NCBI GenBank assembly: GCA_036389315.1
Contig: DASVQF010000016.1
Location: 1 to 64,000 of the forward strand
Source: DASQYE01 sp036389315
Lineage (GTDB): Bacteria > Acidobacteriota > Blastocatellia > Pyrinomonadales > Pyrinomonadaceae
DNA length: 64,000 bases
Direction: 5' to 3'
Shown: piece after piece, positions 1 through 9,456 of the stretch
How the letters are laid out: every line of letters starts with the position of its first letter
How positions within the stretch are numbered: position 1 is the stretch's first letter
Notes under the pieces: model-generated
What the model was told of the DNA's origin: nothing
Database searches by the model: none
The model's input: the letters and a program-made list of their open reading frames with translations, nothing else
Translations under genes and position numbers: made by a program

Positions 1-1258
<1,258 letters not shown>

Positions 1259-1413
1259 GATCTTTATCTACCTGTCGCAAACTTGAGAGCACACAGTCTG
1301 TAAAGGGCCTCCGGCGCGTCGTAAGACGCAACCGAAGGATTGTAAAGGAAGCGATGAAACGGAGGCAAGCGAGTGCAGTTTTGAAGCCGTGTGCTTTAGT
1401 CTTCGACGCACTG

Positions 1414-1454
1414 CTTTGATCTCGGGCTGCTCCGTCAGCAGTCCCCGATCAAAG
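1414..1454 (-). terminator. Imperfect 18-bp hairpin at the end of the small secreted gene
   Basis: Arms 1414-1431 and 1437-1454 pair over 18 bases with three mismatches (CTTTGATC outer part is exact). The TGA stop of the upstream minus-strand gene (1435-1437) lies at the loop. No clear T-run follows, so intrinsic termination is only likely. Confidence 0.4.
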
Positions 1455-1785
1455 CTGCGCGCGGCAGGCGTGTGACTACCAGAAGCCGGTTTTTACTGAT
1501 GAGGGCCCGGCTGTTTTCGTAGACGGGCGCGGCCTCGTCGCTGCTGAGGTGGCAGTCCGCTACCTGAAAGTAGGAGTTGGAGACGGCCGCGAGCTTGCGG
1601 GCCTGCTGCGGCGAGAGCTGCTGAACGGTCGCGCCCACGGCCAAAGCCTGGGACTTGCTGACAGCAGTCCGTATTCCCTCCTGCGTGTGAGCATGGGCCA
1701 TAGGCAGACCCGCCATCGCCAGCCCAAGACAGGCCGAGAGCACAGTCACGAAAAGCGAAGCGCTGGTGATGCGTGGCGTCTGCAT
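1435..1785 (-). CDS. Small secreted protein of unknown function
   Basis: A 116-residue protein starting at the ATG 1783-1785. Residues 1-33 form a signal peptide (positive start, hydrophobic stretch LFVTVLSACLGLAMAG, likely AHA cleavage). The mature part is about 83 residues with two cysteines, one in ADCHLSS and one at the extreme C-terminus (IGDC), which could form a disulfide in the periplasm. I recognise no family. It lies 23 bp after the TonB-like gene on the same strand, so the two are probably co-transcribed. No good Shine-Dalgarno sequence is seen before the ATG, which fits translational coupling. A shorter plus-strand frame over it looks like a shadow. Confidence 0.6.
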   Translation of the reverse strand: MQTPRITSASLFVTVLSACLGLAMAGLPMAHAHTQEGIRTAVSKSQALAVGATVQQLSPQQARKLAAVSNSYFQVADCHLSSDEAAPVYENSRALISKNRLLVVTRLPRAALIGDC

Positions 1786-1808
1786 ATTCGGTAAATCTAT
1801 TCTAAAAT

Positions 1809-2861
1809 CTAACCGGCCGGAACATATTTAGTGAGCATGCTGGCGGCCTGGGCGCGCGGCATCTTGAAATTGACGACGACCTGCTTGCCGTCCCAAGAGA
1901 CTTTAGTGCTCTTGTAAAGAATCTCTTCGTCCTGCCCCTTGCGGGCGATAGTTCCACCCAGGAGCAGCAGGTTGTAGCCCTTCGACAACTCCTCGGCGCG
2001 CTCGGGCGTTCCGACTTCGGACTCCACCTTGGCCGTCACCTCTGCCTGATCGAGCTTGATGGTGATGCGCAACTGGCGCGCATCTTTTTTCATGAAGCCG
2101 AGCACTTTGCTGTCGCCTATGGCTGCGACCAATTCTTTGGCGACATCTATCAGGCGTGGGTCGCCGGTCTTCTGTACGACTACGGGGTCGTGCAGGGTTC
2201 CGTCCTCGTCCAGTTGCGCTTCGATCACCATCTCGATAGCCTGGCTCAGGTCAAGCTCGCCTTTGACCTTGCGCTCGTTGGCCCGCGCCAGCCAGTCCTT
2301 CAAGGGCTTCTTGTTGATCGCGTCCTCGCTCGGGCGCTCGACGTTATGCTCGGCCGCGATCTTATTCAAATCCTTATCGGCCTCTGCCGGATTGCCGGCC
2401 GCCACTTCCGCCGTCGGCGTAGCCCCGGGAGCCGGGCTCGCAGAAGGCGAAGGCTGAGGCGACGGGCTCGCCGAGGGCGAAGGCGAAGGCTGCGGCGTAG
2501 GCGTCGGCTTGGGCAGCGTAAAGACCGGAGTTGGCTGAGCCTGCGCTATGATCTGCGGCGCGAGCGGATCGACCATCGGCTGTTCGGGGGGCGCGAAATA
2601 GCCTTCCGGATAATGAAACTTCTCATCGGCCAGGTTGATGATCTCGGCGCGCTCGCCCACTTCAGTCCGCCTGTAATCCTCATCGACGTAGCGGGCGTCA
2701 GAGAACATGTAGGCTATGTTCAAGGCGCTGCGCACGCCCGGCACGTAGACGGCCGCCGCGACCAACCCGGCATGAAATACGAGCGAGGCCAGGGCCAGGC
2801 GCGACATGATCGGCCAGCGCGGCTCACGATTGACCTCGAAATTCTCGAAAAGCTCTGTCAC
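1809..2861 (-). CDS. TonB-like membrane-anchored protein with proline-rich linker
   Basis: A 350-residue protein with a GTG start at 2859-2861 preceded by AAAGAGA. Residues about 21-43 form one membrane segment (LALASLVFHAGLVAAAVYV) after a basic cytoplasmic stub. A Pro/Ser/Thr-rich spacer follows at about 108-150 with repeated P-S-P-S units, the layout of TonB-type energy transducers whose spacer crosses the periplasm. The C-terminal half (about 170-350) lacks a TonB C-terminal motif I can recognise; it contains a domain reminiscent of TonB/TolA-like alpha-beta folds (QAIEMVIEAQLDEDGTL). The two TonB-dependent receptors elsewhere in the window would need such a partner, but no link is shown. 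Alternative: a TolA-like or AgmX-like periplasm-spanning protein. Confidence 0.55.
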   Translation of the reverse strand: MTELFENFEVNREPRWPIMSRLALASLVFHAGLVAAAVYVPGVRSALNIAYMFSDARYVDEDYRRTEVGERAEIINLADEKFHYPEGYFAPPEQPMVDPLAPQIIAQAQPTPVFTLPKPTPTPQPSPSPSASPSPQPSPSASPAPGATPTAEVAAGNPAEADKDLNKIAAEHNVERPSEDAINKKPLKDWLARANERKVKGELDLSQAIEMVIEAQLDEDGTLHDPVVVQKTGDPRLIDVAKELVAAIGDSKVLGFMKKDARQLRITIKLDQAEVTAKVESEVGTPERAEELSKGYNLLLLGGTIARKGQDEEILYKSTKVSWDGKQVVVNFKMPRAQAASMLTKYVPAG

Positions 2862-2989
2862 TCTCTTTCACCCGGCGCGCGCTCTGCTCAAAACCGCCCC
2901 GGCGCACCTCAATCTTTAGACGCGAGCGAGCCCCCAATCGTTGCGAGGCCCCGCCCACTAAAGGTTAGCACCACACGCGCCCCAAACAA

Positions 2990-3097
2990 AAGGGATGAAG
3001 GATGAAGGATGAGGGATGAGGGAAAAGCCATAAATTTATTAACTCGACGTGCCCATCATTCAACGATTCATCCTTCATCCCTCATCCCTCATCCCTT
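2990..3097. repeat. Heptamer-based hairpin (GGATGAA/GGATGAG type)
   Basis: Arm 1 (2990-3020) consists of head-to-tail 7-bp words GGATGAA, GGATGAA, GGATGAG, GGATGAG. Arm 2 (3067-3097) is its reverse complement with three A/G differences. The loop is about 46 bases. It sits between divergent genes, only 11 bp before the chosen start of the helicase gene, so a pyrimidine-rich arm occupies the place of its ribosome binding site. Confidence 0.8.
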
Positions 3098-3108
3098 ACA
3101 ATGACGCC

Positions 3109-5924
3109 ATGCCGCGAACACATGTTAACAGCCGTCGCCGCCGGAGGGGAGCGGGCGAGAAGGGCGAGCGCCGCCGCAGCCGCGAAAGGCCAGGAGAGGA
3201 GCGTTCCTCTCGGGTGCGCGAGGATTCGCCCGAAACTTCGTCAGAAGCTAGGCGGCGGGCACAGGGCGGCGGCCGCCCTCTCTCCCGCGAATTGAGGCGG
3301 CTGCTCGAAGGCATTGGGACGCCCGCCCCAGCGCCTTTCAAGCCAGACCCGTTTCAGCTCGAAGCCCTCGCCGCGCTCGAACACGAAGACGTGCTTGTGA
3401 CCGCGCCTACGGGCAGCGGCAAGACCTGGATTGCGCGCGAGGAGATCAGGCGACTGCTCGCGGCCGGACGAAGGGCTTGGTACACGAGCCCTCTGAAGGC
3501 GCTGACCAATTCCAAATATCAGGAGTTCGCGGACGAGTTCGGCCCCGAACAGGTCGGCATCCTGACCGGAGACCGCAAGGAGAACGCAGACGCCCCGCTC
3601 ATCGTCGGCACGACGGAGATTTATCGCAACCAGCTCTTTGACTCTCTGCGCAGCGGCTCGCAGATTCGCGCAGACCTCGTCGTGCTGGACGAAGCGCACT
3701 ATCTTGCGGACGAAGATCGCGGCCACGTCTGGGAGGAGGCAATCATCCTGTCTCCGCCGCGCATACGCCTGCTACTGCTCTCGGCCACCATCGGTAACGC
3801 CGGGGAGTTCGCCGCGTGGATAGCAGAGGTGCGCGGCGTGCGCTGCGGAGTCGTCGAGCGACCGGGCGCGCGTCCCGTCCCGCTGCGCGCGGCCTTTCTC
3901 CTGCCCGAAGGAGAGCTGCTCCCGCTCCTGGGCCCAGGCGGAGGCTTGAACCCGGAGATCGTGCGTCTCGGCGAGCGCGGGCAGGAGCGGCGCGAGGCGC
4001 GGCCCACACGCAGAAGCGGTGGCTGGCGGCCCCGAGGAAGGGGAGGCCCGCGTTGAAGCTGAGTATGCCGGAGATGCCGCCCGCCTCCCTCCTGGCGGCC
4101 TTACAAGCTTACGACCTGCTGCCCGCCATCGTTTTCTTGCCGACCCGTCGTCGCTGCGACCAGGCCGCTTCGGAAGCCGCGCTCGCCCGCCGCAACTCAG
4201 ACCCGGAGCGCACCACCCGGCGGCGCTCGCTCCTGCGGAGCTTCGCCGAGGAGCACCCGGAAGTGCGAGGGCATCGCCACTGGGACACGATCATTCGCGG
4301 CGGCGTTGCGGCCCACCACGCCGGACACATCCCTGCCTGGAAGCTCTTGATCGAGCGTTTGATGAGCGCCGGGCTCCTTGACGCTATCTTCGCGACGGCG
4401 ACCGTGGCGGCGGGCGTGGACTTTCCGGCGCGCACGGTCGTCATCACCAACGTAGACGCGCGTACGGGCCAGGGCTGGCGTATGCTCTCGGCCTCAGAGC
4501 TTCAGCAGATGACGGGGCGAGCGGGGCGGCGCGGACGCGACCGCGTTGGCTTCATAGTCGCCGCGCCCGGCCTTCATCAAGACCCCGAGCGCATAGCAGA
4601 CCTCCTCGAAGCTCCGCCCGACCCCCTGCAAAGCCAGTTTCGCGCGACCTACTCGACGCTCCTCAATCTCCTGGACGCTTATGAGAGCTTCGCGCACGTG
4701 CGCGACATAGCCGAGCGCAGCTTCGCCTTTCGTGACACGAGCCGTCGCATAGCCCGCCTTGAGCGCGAACGCGAACAGAGCGAGCGGCGCATACGCTTAC
4801 GCCTGGACGAAGCCGGGTGCCGTCTGCCCACTTCAGTCGCACGCGGGCTCGAACGCCTGGCGAGCGCGCGTGCTCGTTTGCTTGAGCGTTTGCCGCAGAC
4901 GCGCGCCGAAGCCCTCATGCGCTGGCTGGACGAGGCAGTAGTGCCCGGACGAATCGTCGGCGTCGGCCGCACGGGTCGCCGCCTTGTGCTCGTCACGCGC
5001 CGTCGCGGCGCTGGTCTGGTCGGCATACGCGAAGACGGCCGCAGCGCCAGCCTTGCGCTTGAGCGCGTCGGTCGTGTCTACGAGCCCGTCTACCCGCTGA
5101 ACGAAGATCGGGTCGAAGAGGCTTTCGCAGACGTGCGCGAGCGTGGGCGAGAGCTGCTCCTGCACGAGCCCAGGCTCCGGGAGGCGCGCGAGTTCGAGAC
5201 CGATTCCGTCGAGCTGATTAATAACATGATCGACGAGCTGGCTCCGACCGCTGGCCCGCTGAGCGAAGACGAGAGAGTGACCTGCACGGAAGTGCTCTGG
5301 GCCGTCATCGAAGATGCCGAAAGGGTCGAGCGTGCAGAAGCGCGCATCGAGGCTTTGCGCTCAGAGGTGTGGCGGCCCTTCGAGCAGCGCGCGCGCGTGC
5401 TCGCGGCCTTCGACTACCTGGACTTCGCTGGCGAGCGTGTCACGGAGCGCGGGCAGTGGCTCGCAGACCTGCACGTTGACCGGACGCTGCTCGTAGGTGA
5501 AGCCGTCCGCCACGGCCTCTTCGACGGGCTCGACGTGAAGCAGACGGCCGGGTTGATGGCTGCGCTCGCGGCGGACGCAGACCGCGACTACGGCGAGCTT
5601 GCGCTCGACGACCAGATGGTGCAGGCGCTCTCGCGCTTCGACGAGGTGGCCTACCGCGTCGCCACGGAAGAATGGAAGCAGGGGTTGGAGCCCGCGCCCG
5701 AGATCAACTTTTCGGCGGCGGCCACGGCCGCTCTTTGGGCCAGCGGCGCTGAGTGGGCCCAACTGGTCGAAGAGTCGCGGGCCGAAGAGGGCGACCTGGT
5801 GCGGATGCTTTCACGCACGGGCGAATCATTATTGCAGGTCGCCGGGCTCAAACGGGCGCAGGCGCGCGCCGCGCAGCGTGCCGCGCTGGCCGCCGAAGCG
5901 GTCTTGCGCGAGCCGGTCAGGTAA
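3109..5924 (+). pseudogene. Ski2-type DExH helicase interrupted by a frameshift near 3960-4056
   Basis: Superfamily 2 helicase split over two frames. Frame 1 (from ATG 3109 to the TGA ending at 4056) carries a basic disordered start, motif I APTGSGKTWIA, Ia TSPLKALTNSK, motif II VLDEAHYLAD and motif III LLLSATIG. Frame 3 (useful from about 4000 to 5924) carries the second RecA domain: VFLPTRRRCD, ATATVAAGVDFPART (motif V) and QMTGRAGRRGRD (motif VI), then a long helical C-terminal region. The parts join only by a -1 shift. Both sides keep normal codon use and all motifs, so the break is recent or a sequencing error; the GC-rich stretch 3990-4056 has G/C runs. The in-frame start at 3049 is rejected because its first residues are encoded by the repeat. 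Role inferred: RNA remodelling. Confidence 0.8.
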
Positions 5925-5934
5925 ACGAAAGGCA

Positions 5935-6020
5935 AGGATGAATGCAGAAGGATGAATGATGAATTAAAGAGCTTATCTCTTTTCATTCATCATTCACTAT
6001 TCCTCATTCATCATTTTTCA
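5935..6020. repeat. GGATGAAT-type hairpin between helicase and SGNH gene
   Basis: Arm 5954-5971 pairs imperfectly with 5977-5995 (GAATGATGAA core). Further GGATGAAT words lie upstream and CATTCATCA words downstream. Same family as the 3.0 kb element but AT-richer and more diverged. Confidence 0.6.
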
Positions 6021-6031
6021 AGGGGGAAGGT

Positions 6032-6769
6032 ATGAGACTCACGAAGTTCTTTGGCATTGAGCGCAGGAGCGCGCCCTTCATCATCGTGGCCGTGATCCTG
6101 GCAGGCGCATCGTGCCGGAGTAGGATGCTATCTCAAGGAGGGGAACAAGCTGGTATGACGAACAATCAGGGAGGCGCGGCCGTCAACTACGTCGCGCTCG
6201 GAGATTCGACAGGCGTCGGCGTGGGAGCGCAGCACGGCGGCTACGCCGTCAGGCTCCTGGAGAGGATTAAGCAGGAGCGGCCCGCGTCTCGTCTCACAAA
6301 CCTGTGCGTGAGCGGCGCGACGACGGACGACGTGCTGCGCGAGCAGGTGGGCCAGGTGGCTGCCCTGCGGCCGACGCTCATCACGCTCGGCATAGGCATT
6401 AACGACGCCGGCCGCAGCACTTCCGTAGACCGCTTCGCGCGCAACTACGAGGAGATCATCAAGCGGCTGCGTTCCTCGACGGACGCGCCCATCGTCGTCA
6501 GCAATCTGCCGGACATTTCGCTCGCTCCCGTCGTGCCCGCCTACTTGAGAGACGAGGCGCGACGCCGCATAGAACTCTACAACGAGCGCATCGACGACAT
6601 AGCCCGCCGCCACGGCCTGCACGTCGTTGACGCTTACACGGCGACGCGTGAAGTCATCCCGCAGCACCCGGAATTCTTCAGCAGCGACGGCTTTCACCCG
6701 TCGGACGTGGGCTACGAATATTGGGCCAAGACCATGTGGCCCACCGTCAAGGCCGCGATAGGCGAGTAG
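6032..6769 (+). CDS. Exported SGNH/GDSL-family hydrolase
   Basis: A 245-residue esterase/lipase-like enzyme. The ATG follows AAGGGGGAAGGT. Residues 14-28 are hydrophobic and end in GASC, so it may be a lipoprotein, although the lipobox is not canonical. Block I is ALGDST with the nucleophile Ser59, the Gly of block II lies in the SGATTDD region, block III is GIGIND (Asn124) and block V is SDGFHPSD with Asp219 and His222; the catalytic set is complete. The family cleaves ester bonds of lipids, sugars or peptidoglycan acetyl groups; the substrate cannot be told. It stands between the broken helicase and the permease with 124 bp to the latter, so a separate transcript is likely. Confidence 0.85.
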   Translation: MRLTKFFGIERRSAPFIIVAVILAGASCRSRMLSQGGEQAGMTNNQGGAAVNYVALGDSTGVGVGAQHGGYAVRLLERIKQERPASRLTNLCVSGATTDDVLREQVGQVAALRPTLITLGIGINDAGRSTSVDRFARNYEEIIKRLRSSTDAPIVVSNLPDISLAPVVPAYLRDEARRRIELYNERIDDIARRHGLHVVDAYTATREVIPQHPEFFSSDGFHPSDVGYEYWAKTMWPTVKAAIGE

Positions 6770-6893
6770 CCTTTGGGCCCACGCGCGCAGATTGGGCGGA
6801 ACACCCGCGTCCGAAATCTCGTATCAGGAAGCAAACCACACCGCGCCGAGCCCAATCGGCAACGTTAATCTGTCCCAGAAGGAGAGTCATAAT

Positions 6894-9335
6894 ATGTTGG
6901 GGATTGGTTCGTTCGAGACGTTTTGGCAGGACGTGCGCTTCGGCGTCAAGATGCTGGTCAAGAGCCCCGCTTTCACCATCGTTGCCGTCATCGCTCTGGC
7001 TTTAGGTATCGGCGCAAACAGCGCCATCTTCAGTGTCGTCAATACAGTCCTGCTGCGTCCCCTGCCTTACAAAGAGCCCGAGAGGCTGGTGATGGTCTGG
7101 GAGGACGCGACCAAGCACGGCTATCCGCGCGACACTCCGGCCGTCGCCAACTATCTTGACTGGCGAAATCAGAACCAGGTCTTTGAGGGCATGGCGGCCA
7201 TCGCCGACCAGAGCTTTAACCTGACAGGCATTGGCGAGCCGGAAAGAATCGACGGCCGTCGCGTCTCCGCGAACCTTTTCTCCCTGCTCGGCGTCGAGCC
7301 GGCTTTGGGCCGCTCCTTCCTGCCCGAAGAAGACCAGCCCGGCAGCGGCCACTCCGTCATCATCAGCCACGGCCTGTGGCAGCGCCGCTTCGGCGCAGAC
7401 CCGGGGCTGGTGGGCAAGCCCTTGAGCCTCAACGGCGAGACTTTCACCATCGTCGGCGTCATGCCGCAGGGCTTTCAGTTTCCGAGCCGTGAAGTCGAAG
7501 TGTGGGTTCCCATAGCCTTCACCCAGCAGGAAGCGAGCAGTCGCGGCAGACACTACCTACAGGTCATCGCACGCCTGAAGCCGGGCGTCAGCCTACAGCA
7601 GGCGCAGACCGAGATGAGTACAATCGCCGCGCGCCTCTCTCAGCAGTACCCGGCCTCTAATACAGACCTGGGCGCGGCCGTCACGTCGCTGCACGAGCAC
7701 GTCGCGGGCGATATTAAGCCTGCGCTGCTGGTGCTCTTGGGCGCGGTCGGGTTTGTGCTGTTGATCGCGTGCGCCAACGTCGCCAACCTTTTGCTGGCGC
7801 GCGCCGCCGTCAGACAGAAAGAGATAGCCTTGCGCTCGGCGCTCGGCGCGAGCCGCCTCCGCCTAATCCGGCAATTCTTGACGGAGAGCGTGCTGCTCGC
7901 AGGCATAGGCGGAGCGGGCGGCCTGCTGCTCTCCGTGTGGGGCGTGAGCCTGCTGAAATCTTTCATCCCCGAAAACGTCTCGCAGGCAAAGGCGATCACG
8001 ATTGACGGCTGGGTGCTGCTCTTTACTCTGGCCGTCTCTTTGCTGACGGGATTGATCTTCGGCCTGGCCCCGGCTCTTCAAGCCTCTAAGCTCAACCTCA
8101 ACGAGACGCTCAAGGAGGGCGGCAGGGATTCGGCTGCGGGCAGTCGCGGCAATCGTATTCGCGGCCTGCTTGTGATCGCGGAGGTCGCCGTCTCGCTCAT
8201 CCTCTTGATCGGAGCCGGGCTCTTAATCAACAGCTTCCTGCGCCTGCGCAACGTTGACCCGGGCTTTCGCTCCGACAATCTCCTGACGATGCAGGTCGTG
8301 CTGCCGGCTTCTAAGTATCCGGACGCCGCGCGCCGCGCAAGCTTTTACACGGAGCTGGTGCGCCGCATAGAAGCTCTGCCCGGCGTCAAGTCTGCGGCCG
8401 TCACCACCAATCTTCCCCTCTACCGCCAGGGCAATTCCACCAGCATCAGCATCGAAGGCCGTCCAGACCCAGCGCCCGGCCAGGAACAGATCATCGTTAC
8501 CCGTGTCATCAGCCCGCACTACTTTCGCACGATGGGCATACAGTTGTTGCAGGGGCGCGAAATCAGCGAGCAGGACAGGCAGGACACCACGCCCGTAGTG
8601 GTCGTCAGCGAGGCCATGGCGCGCAAGTACTGGCCCACGGAAGACCCCGTCGGCAAGCGCATCAAGACGGGCTCTTCGGCTTCAAACATCCCCTGGATAA
8701 CGATTGCCGGAGTGGTCAAGGATGTGCGCCAATTCGAGCTGAACGCAGACCCGAAGCCGCAGATGTATCTCTCTTATATGCAGACCGGGTTCTTCGCGCC
8801 GCGCGACCTGGTCATCAGCACGAGCATCGAGCCGATGAGCCTCGCCTCCACGGTGCGAAGGACTGTCTGGGAGATAGACCAAGACCAGCCCGTCTCGAAC
8901 ATCCGCACGATGGATGAGATTCTGTCGGAATCAATCGGGCGGCAGCGATTCAGCATGCTGCTCCTGGGCATCTTTGCCTCTGTCGCGCTGCTGCTCGCGG
9001 CCGTCGGGCTCTACGGCATCATGAGCTACTCCGTCGCGCAGCGCACGCGCGAGTTCGGCATTCGCATGGCCTTAGGCGCGCGGCGCAGAGACGTGCTTAA
9101 GATGGTGGTCAGCCAGGGCTTGAAGCTGGTCTTGATCGGCGTCTGTCTCGGCCTCGTCGTGGCCTTTCTTTTGACTCGCGTGATGACGAGCCTGCTGTTC
9201 GGAGTCAGCGCCACAGACCCCGTGACGTTCATCACCATCTCGCTCATCCTCGTCGCGGTGGCCGTGCTCGCCAGCTACATCCCGGCCCACCGCGCGACCA
9301 AGGTTGATCCGATGATCGCCCTCAGATACGAGTGA
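6894..9335 (+). CDS. MacB/FtsX-type ABC permease (acidobacterial orphan permease family)
   Basis: An 813-residue inner-membrane protein. The ATG at 6894 follows AGAAGGAGAG; the upstream in-frame start at 6792 has no such site. The N-terminus DVRFGVKMLVKSPAFT is the hallmark of this acidobacterial permease family. Next come a first membrane helix and a MacB-type periplasmic core (MLRPLPYKEPERL, then VNLFSLLGVEPALGR-like segments), then an FtsX domain with three helices (about 325-420), a second periplasmic core and a second FtsX domain ending ATKVDPMIALRYE. No ATPase gene is adjacent, which is usual for this duplicated orphan type. Known relatives transport peptides, drugs or lipoproteins; the substrate here is unknown. 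Confidence 0.9.
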   Translation: MLGIGSFETFWQDVRFGVKMLVKSPAFTIVAVIALALGIGANSAIFSVVNTVLLRPLPYKEPERLVMVWEDATKHGYPRDTPAVANYLDWRNQNQVFEGMAAIADQSFNLTGIGEPERIDGRRVSANLFSLLGVEPALGRSFLPEEDQPGSGHSVIISHGLWQRRFGADPGLVGKPLSLNGETFTIVGVMPQGFQFPSREVEVWVPIAFTQQEASSRGRHYLQVIARLKPGVSLQQAQTEMSTIAARLSQQYPASNTDLGAAVTSLHEHVAGDIKPALLVLLGAVGFVLLIACANVANLLLARAAVRQKEIALRSALGASRLRLIRQFLTESVLLAGIGGAGGLLLSVWGVSLLKSFIPENVSQAKAITIDGWVLLFTLAVSLLTGLIFGLAPALQASKLNLNETLKEGGRDSAAGSRGNRIRGLLVIAEVAVSLILLIGAGLLINSFLRLRNVDPGFRSDNLLTMQVVLPASKYPDAARRASFYTELVRRIEALPGVKSAAVTTNLPLYRQGNSTSISIEGRPDPAPGQEQIIVTRVISPHYFRTMGIQLLQGREISEQDRQDTTPVVVVSEAMARKYWPTEDPVGKRIKTGSSASNIPWITIAGVVKDVRQFELNADPKPQMYLSYMQTGFFAPRDLVISTSIEPMSLASTVRRTVWEIDQDQPVSNIRTMDEILSESIGRQRFSMLLLGIFASVALLLAAVGLYGIMSYSVAQRTREFGIRMALGARRRDVLKMVVSQGLKLVLIGVCLGLVVAFLLTRVMTSLLFGVSATDPVTFITISLILVAVAVLASYIPAHRATKVDPMIALRYE

Positions 9336-9403
9336 GTTGGAGGCGGTTCTGCGCGCCGCTAGAGGCGGTCGTTAAAATGAGCGACCGGCAGCGGAGCTGT
9401 TAA

Positions 9404-9452
9404 GGCGGGCGTCGCCTATTTATTCAACCCGAATAAATAGGCGACGCCCGCC
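9404..9452. terminator. Bidirectional terminator, perfect 22-bp hairpin
   Basis: Arms 9404-9425 and 9431-9452 are exact reverse complements with a 5-base loop. It lies between the convergent permease gene and the SIR2-asparaginase gene, whose TAA stop (9457-9459) follows at once. The perfect long stem suits termination from both sides and insulates the fusion gene. Confidence 0.85.
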
Positions 9453-9456
9453 GGTG

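Noticed and set aside
2990..3097. GGATGAA repeats considered as a CRISPR array
   Set aside because: Words are 7 bp, contiguous and inverted across a loop, with no unique spacers and no cas gene in the window.
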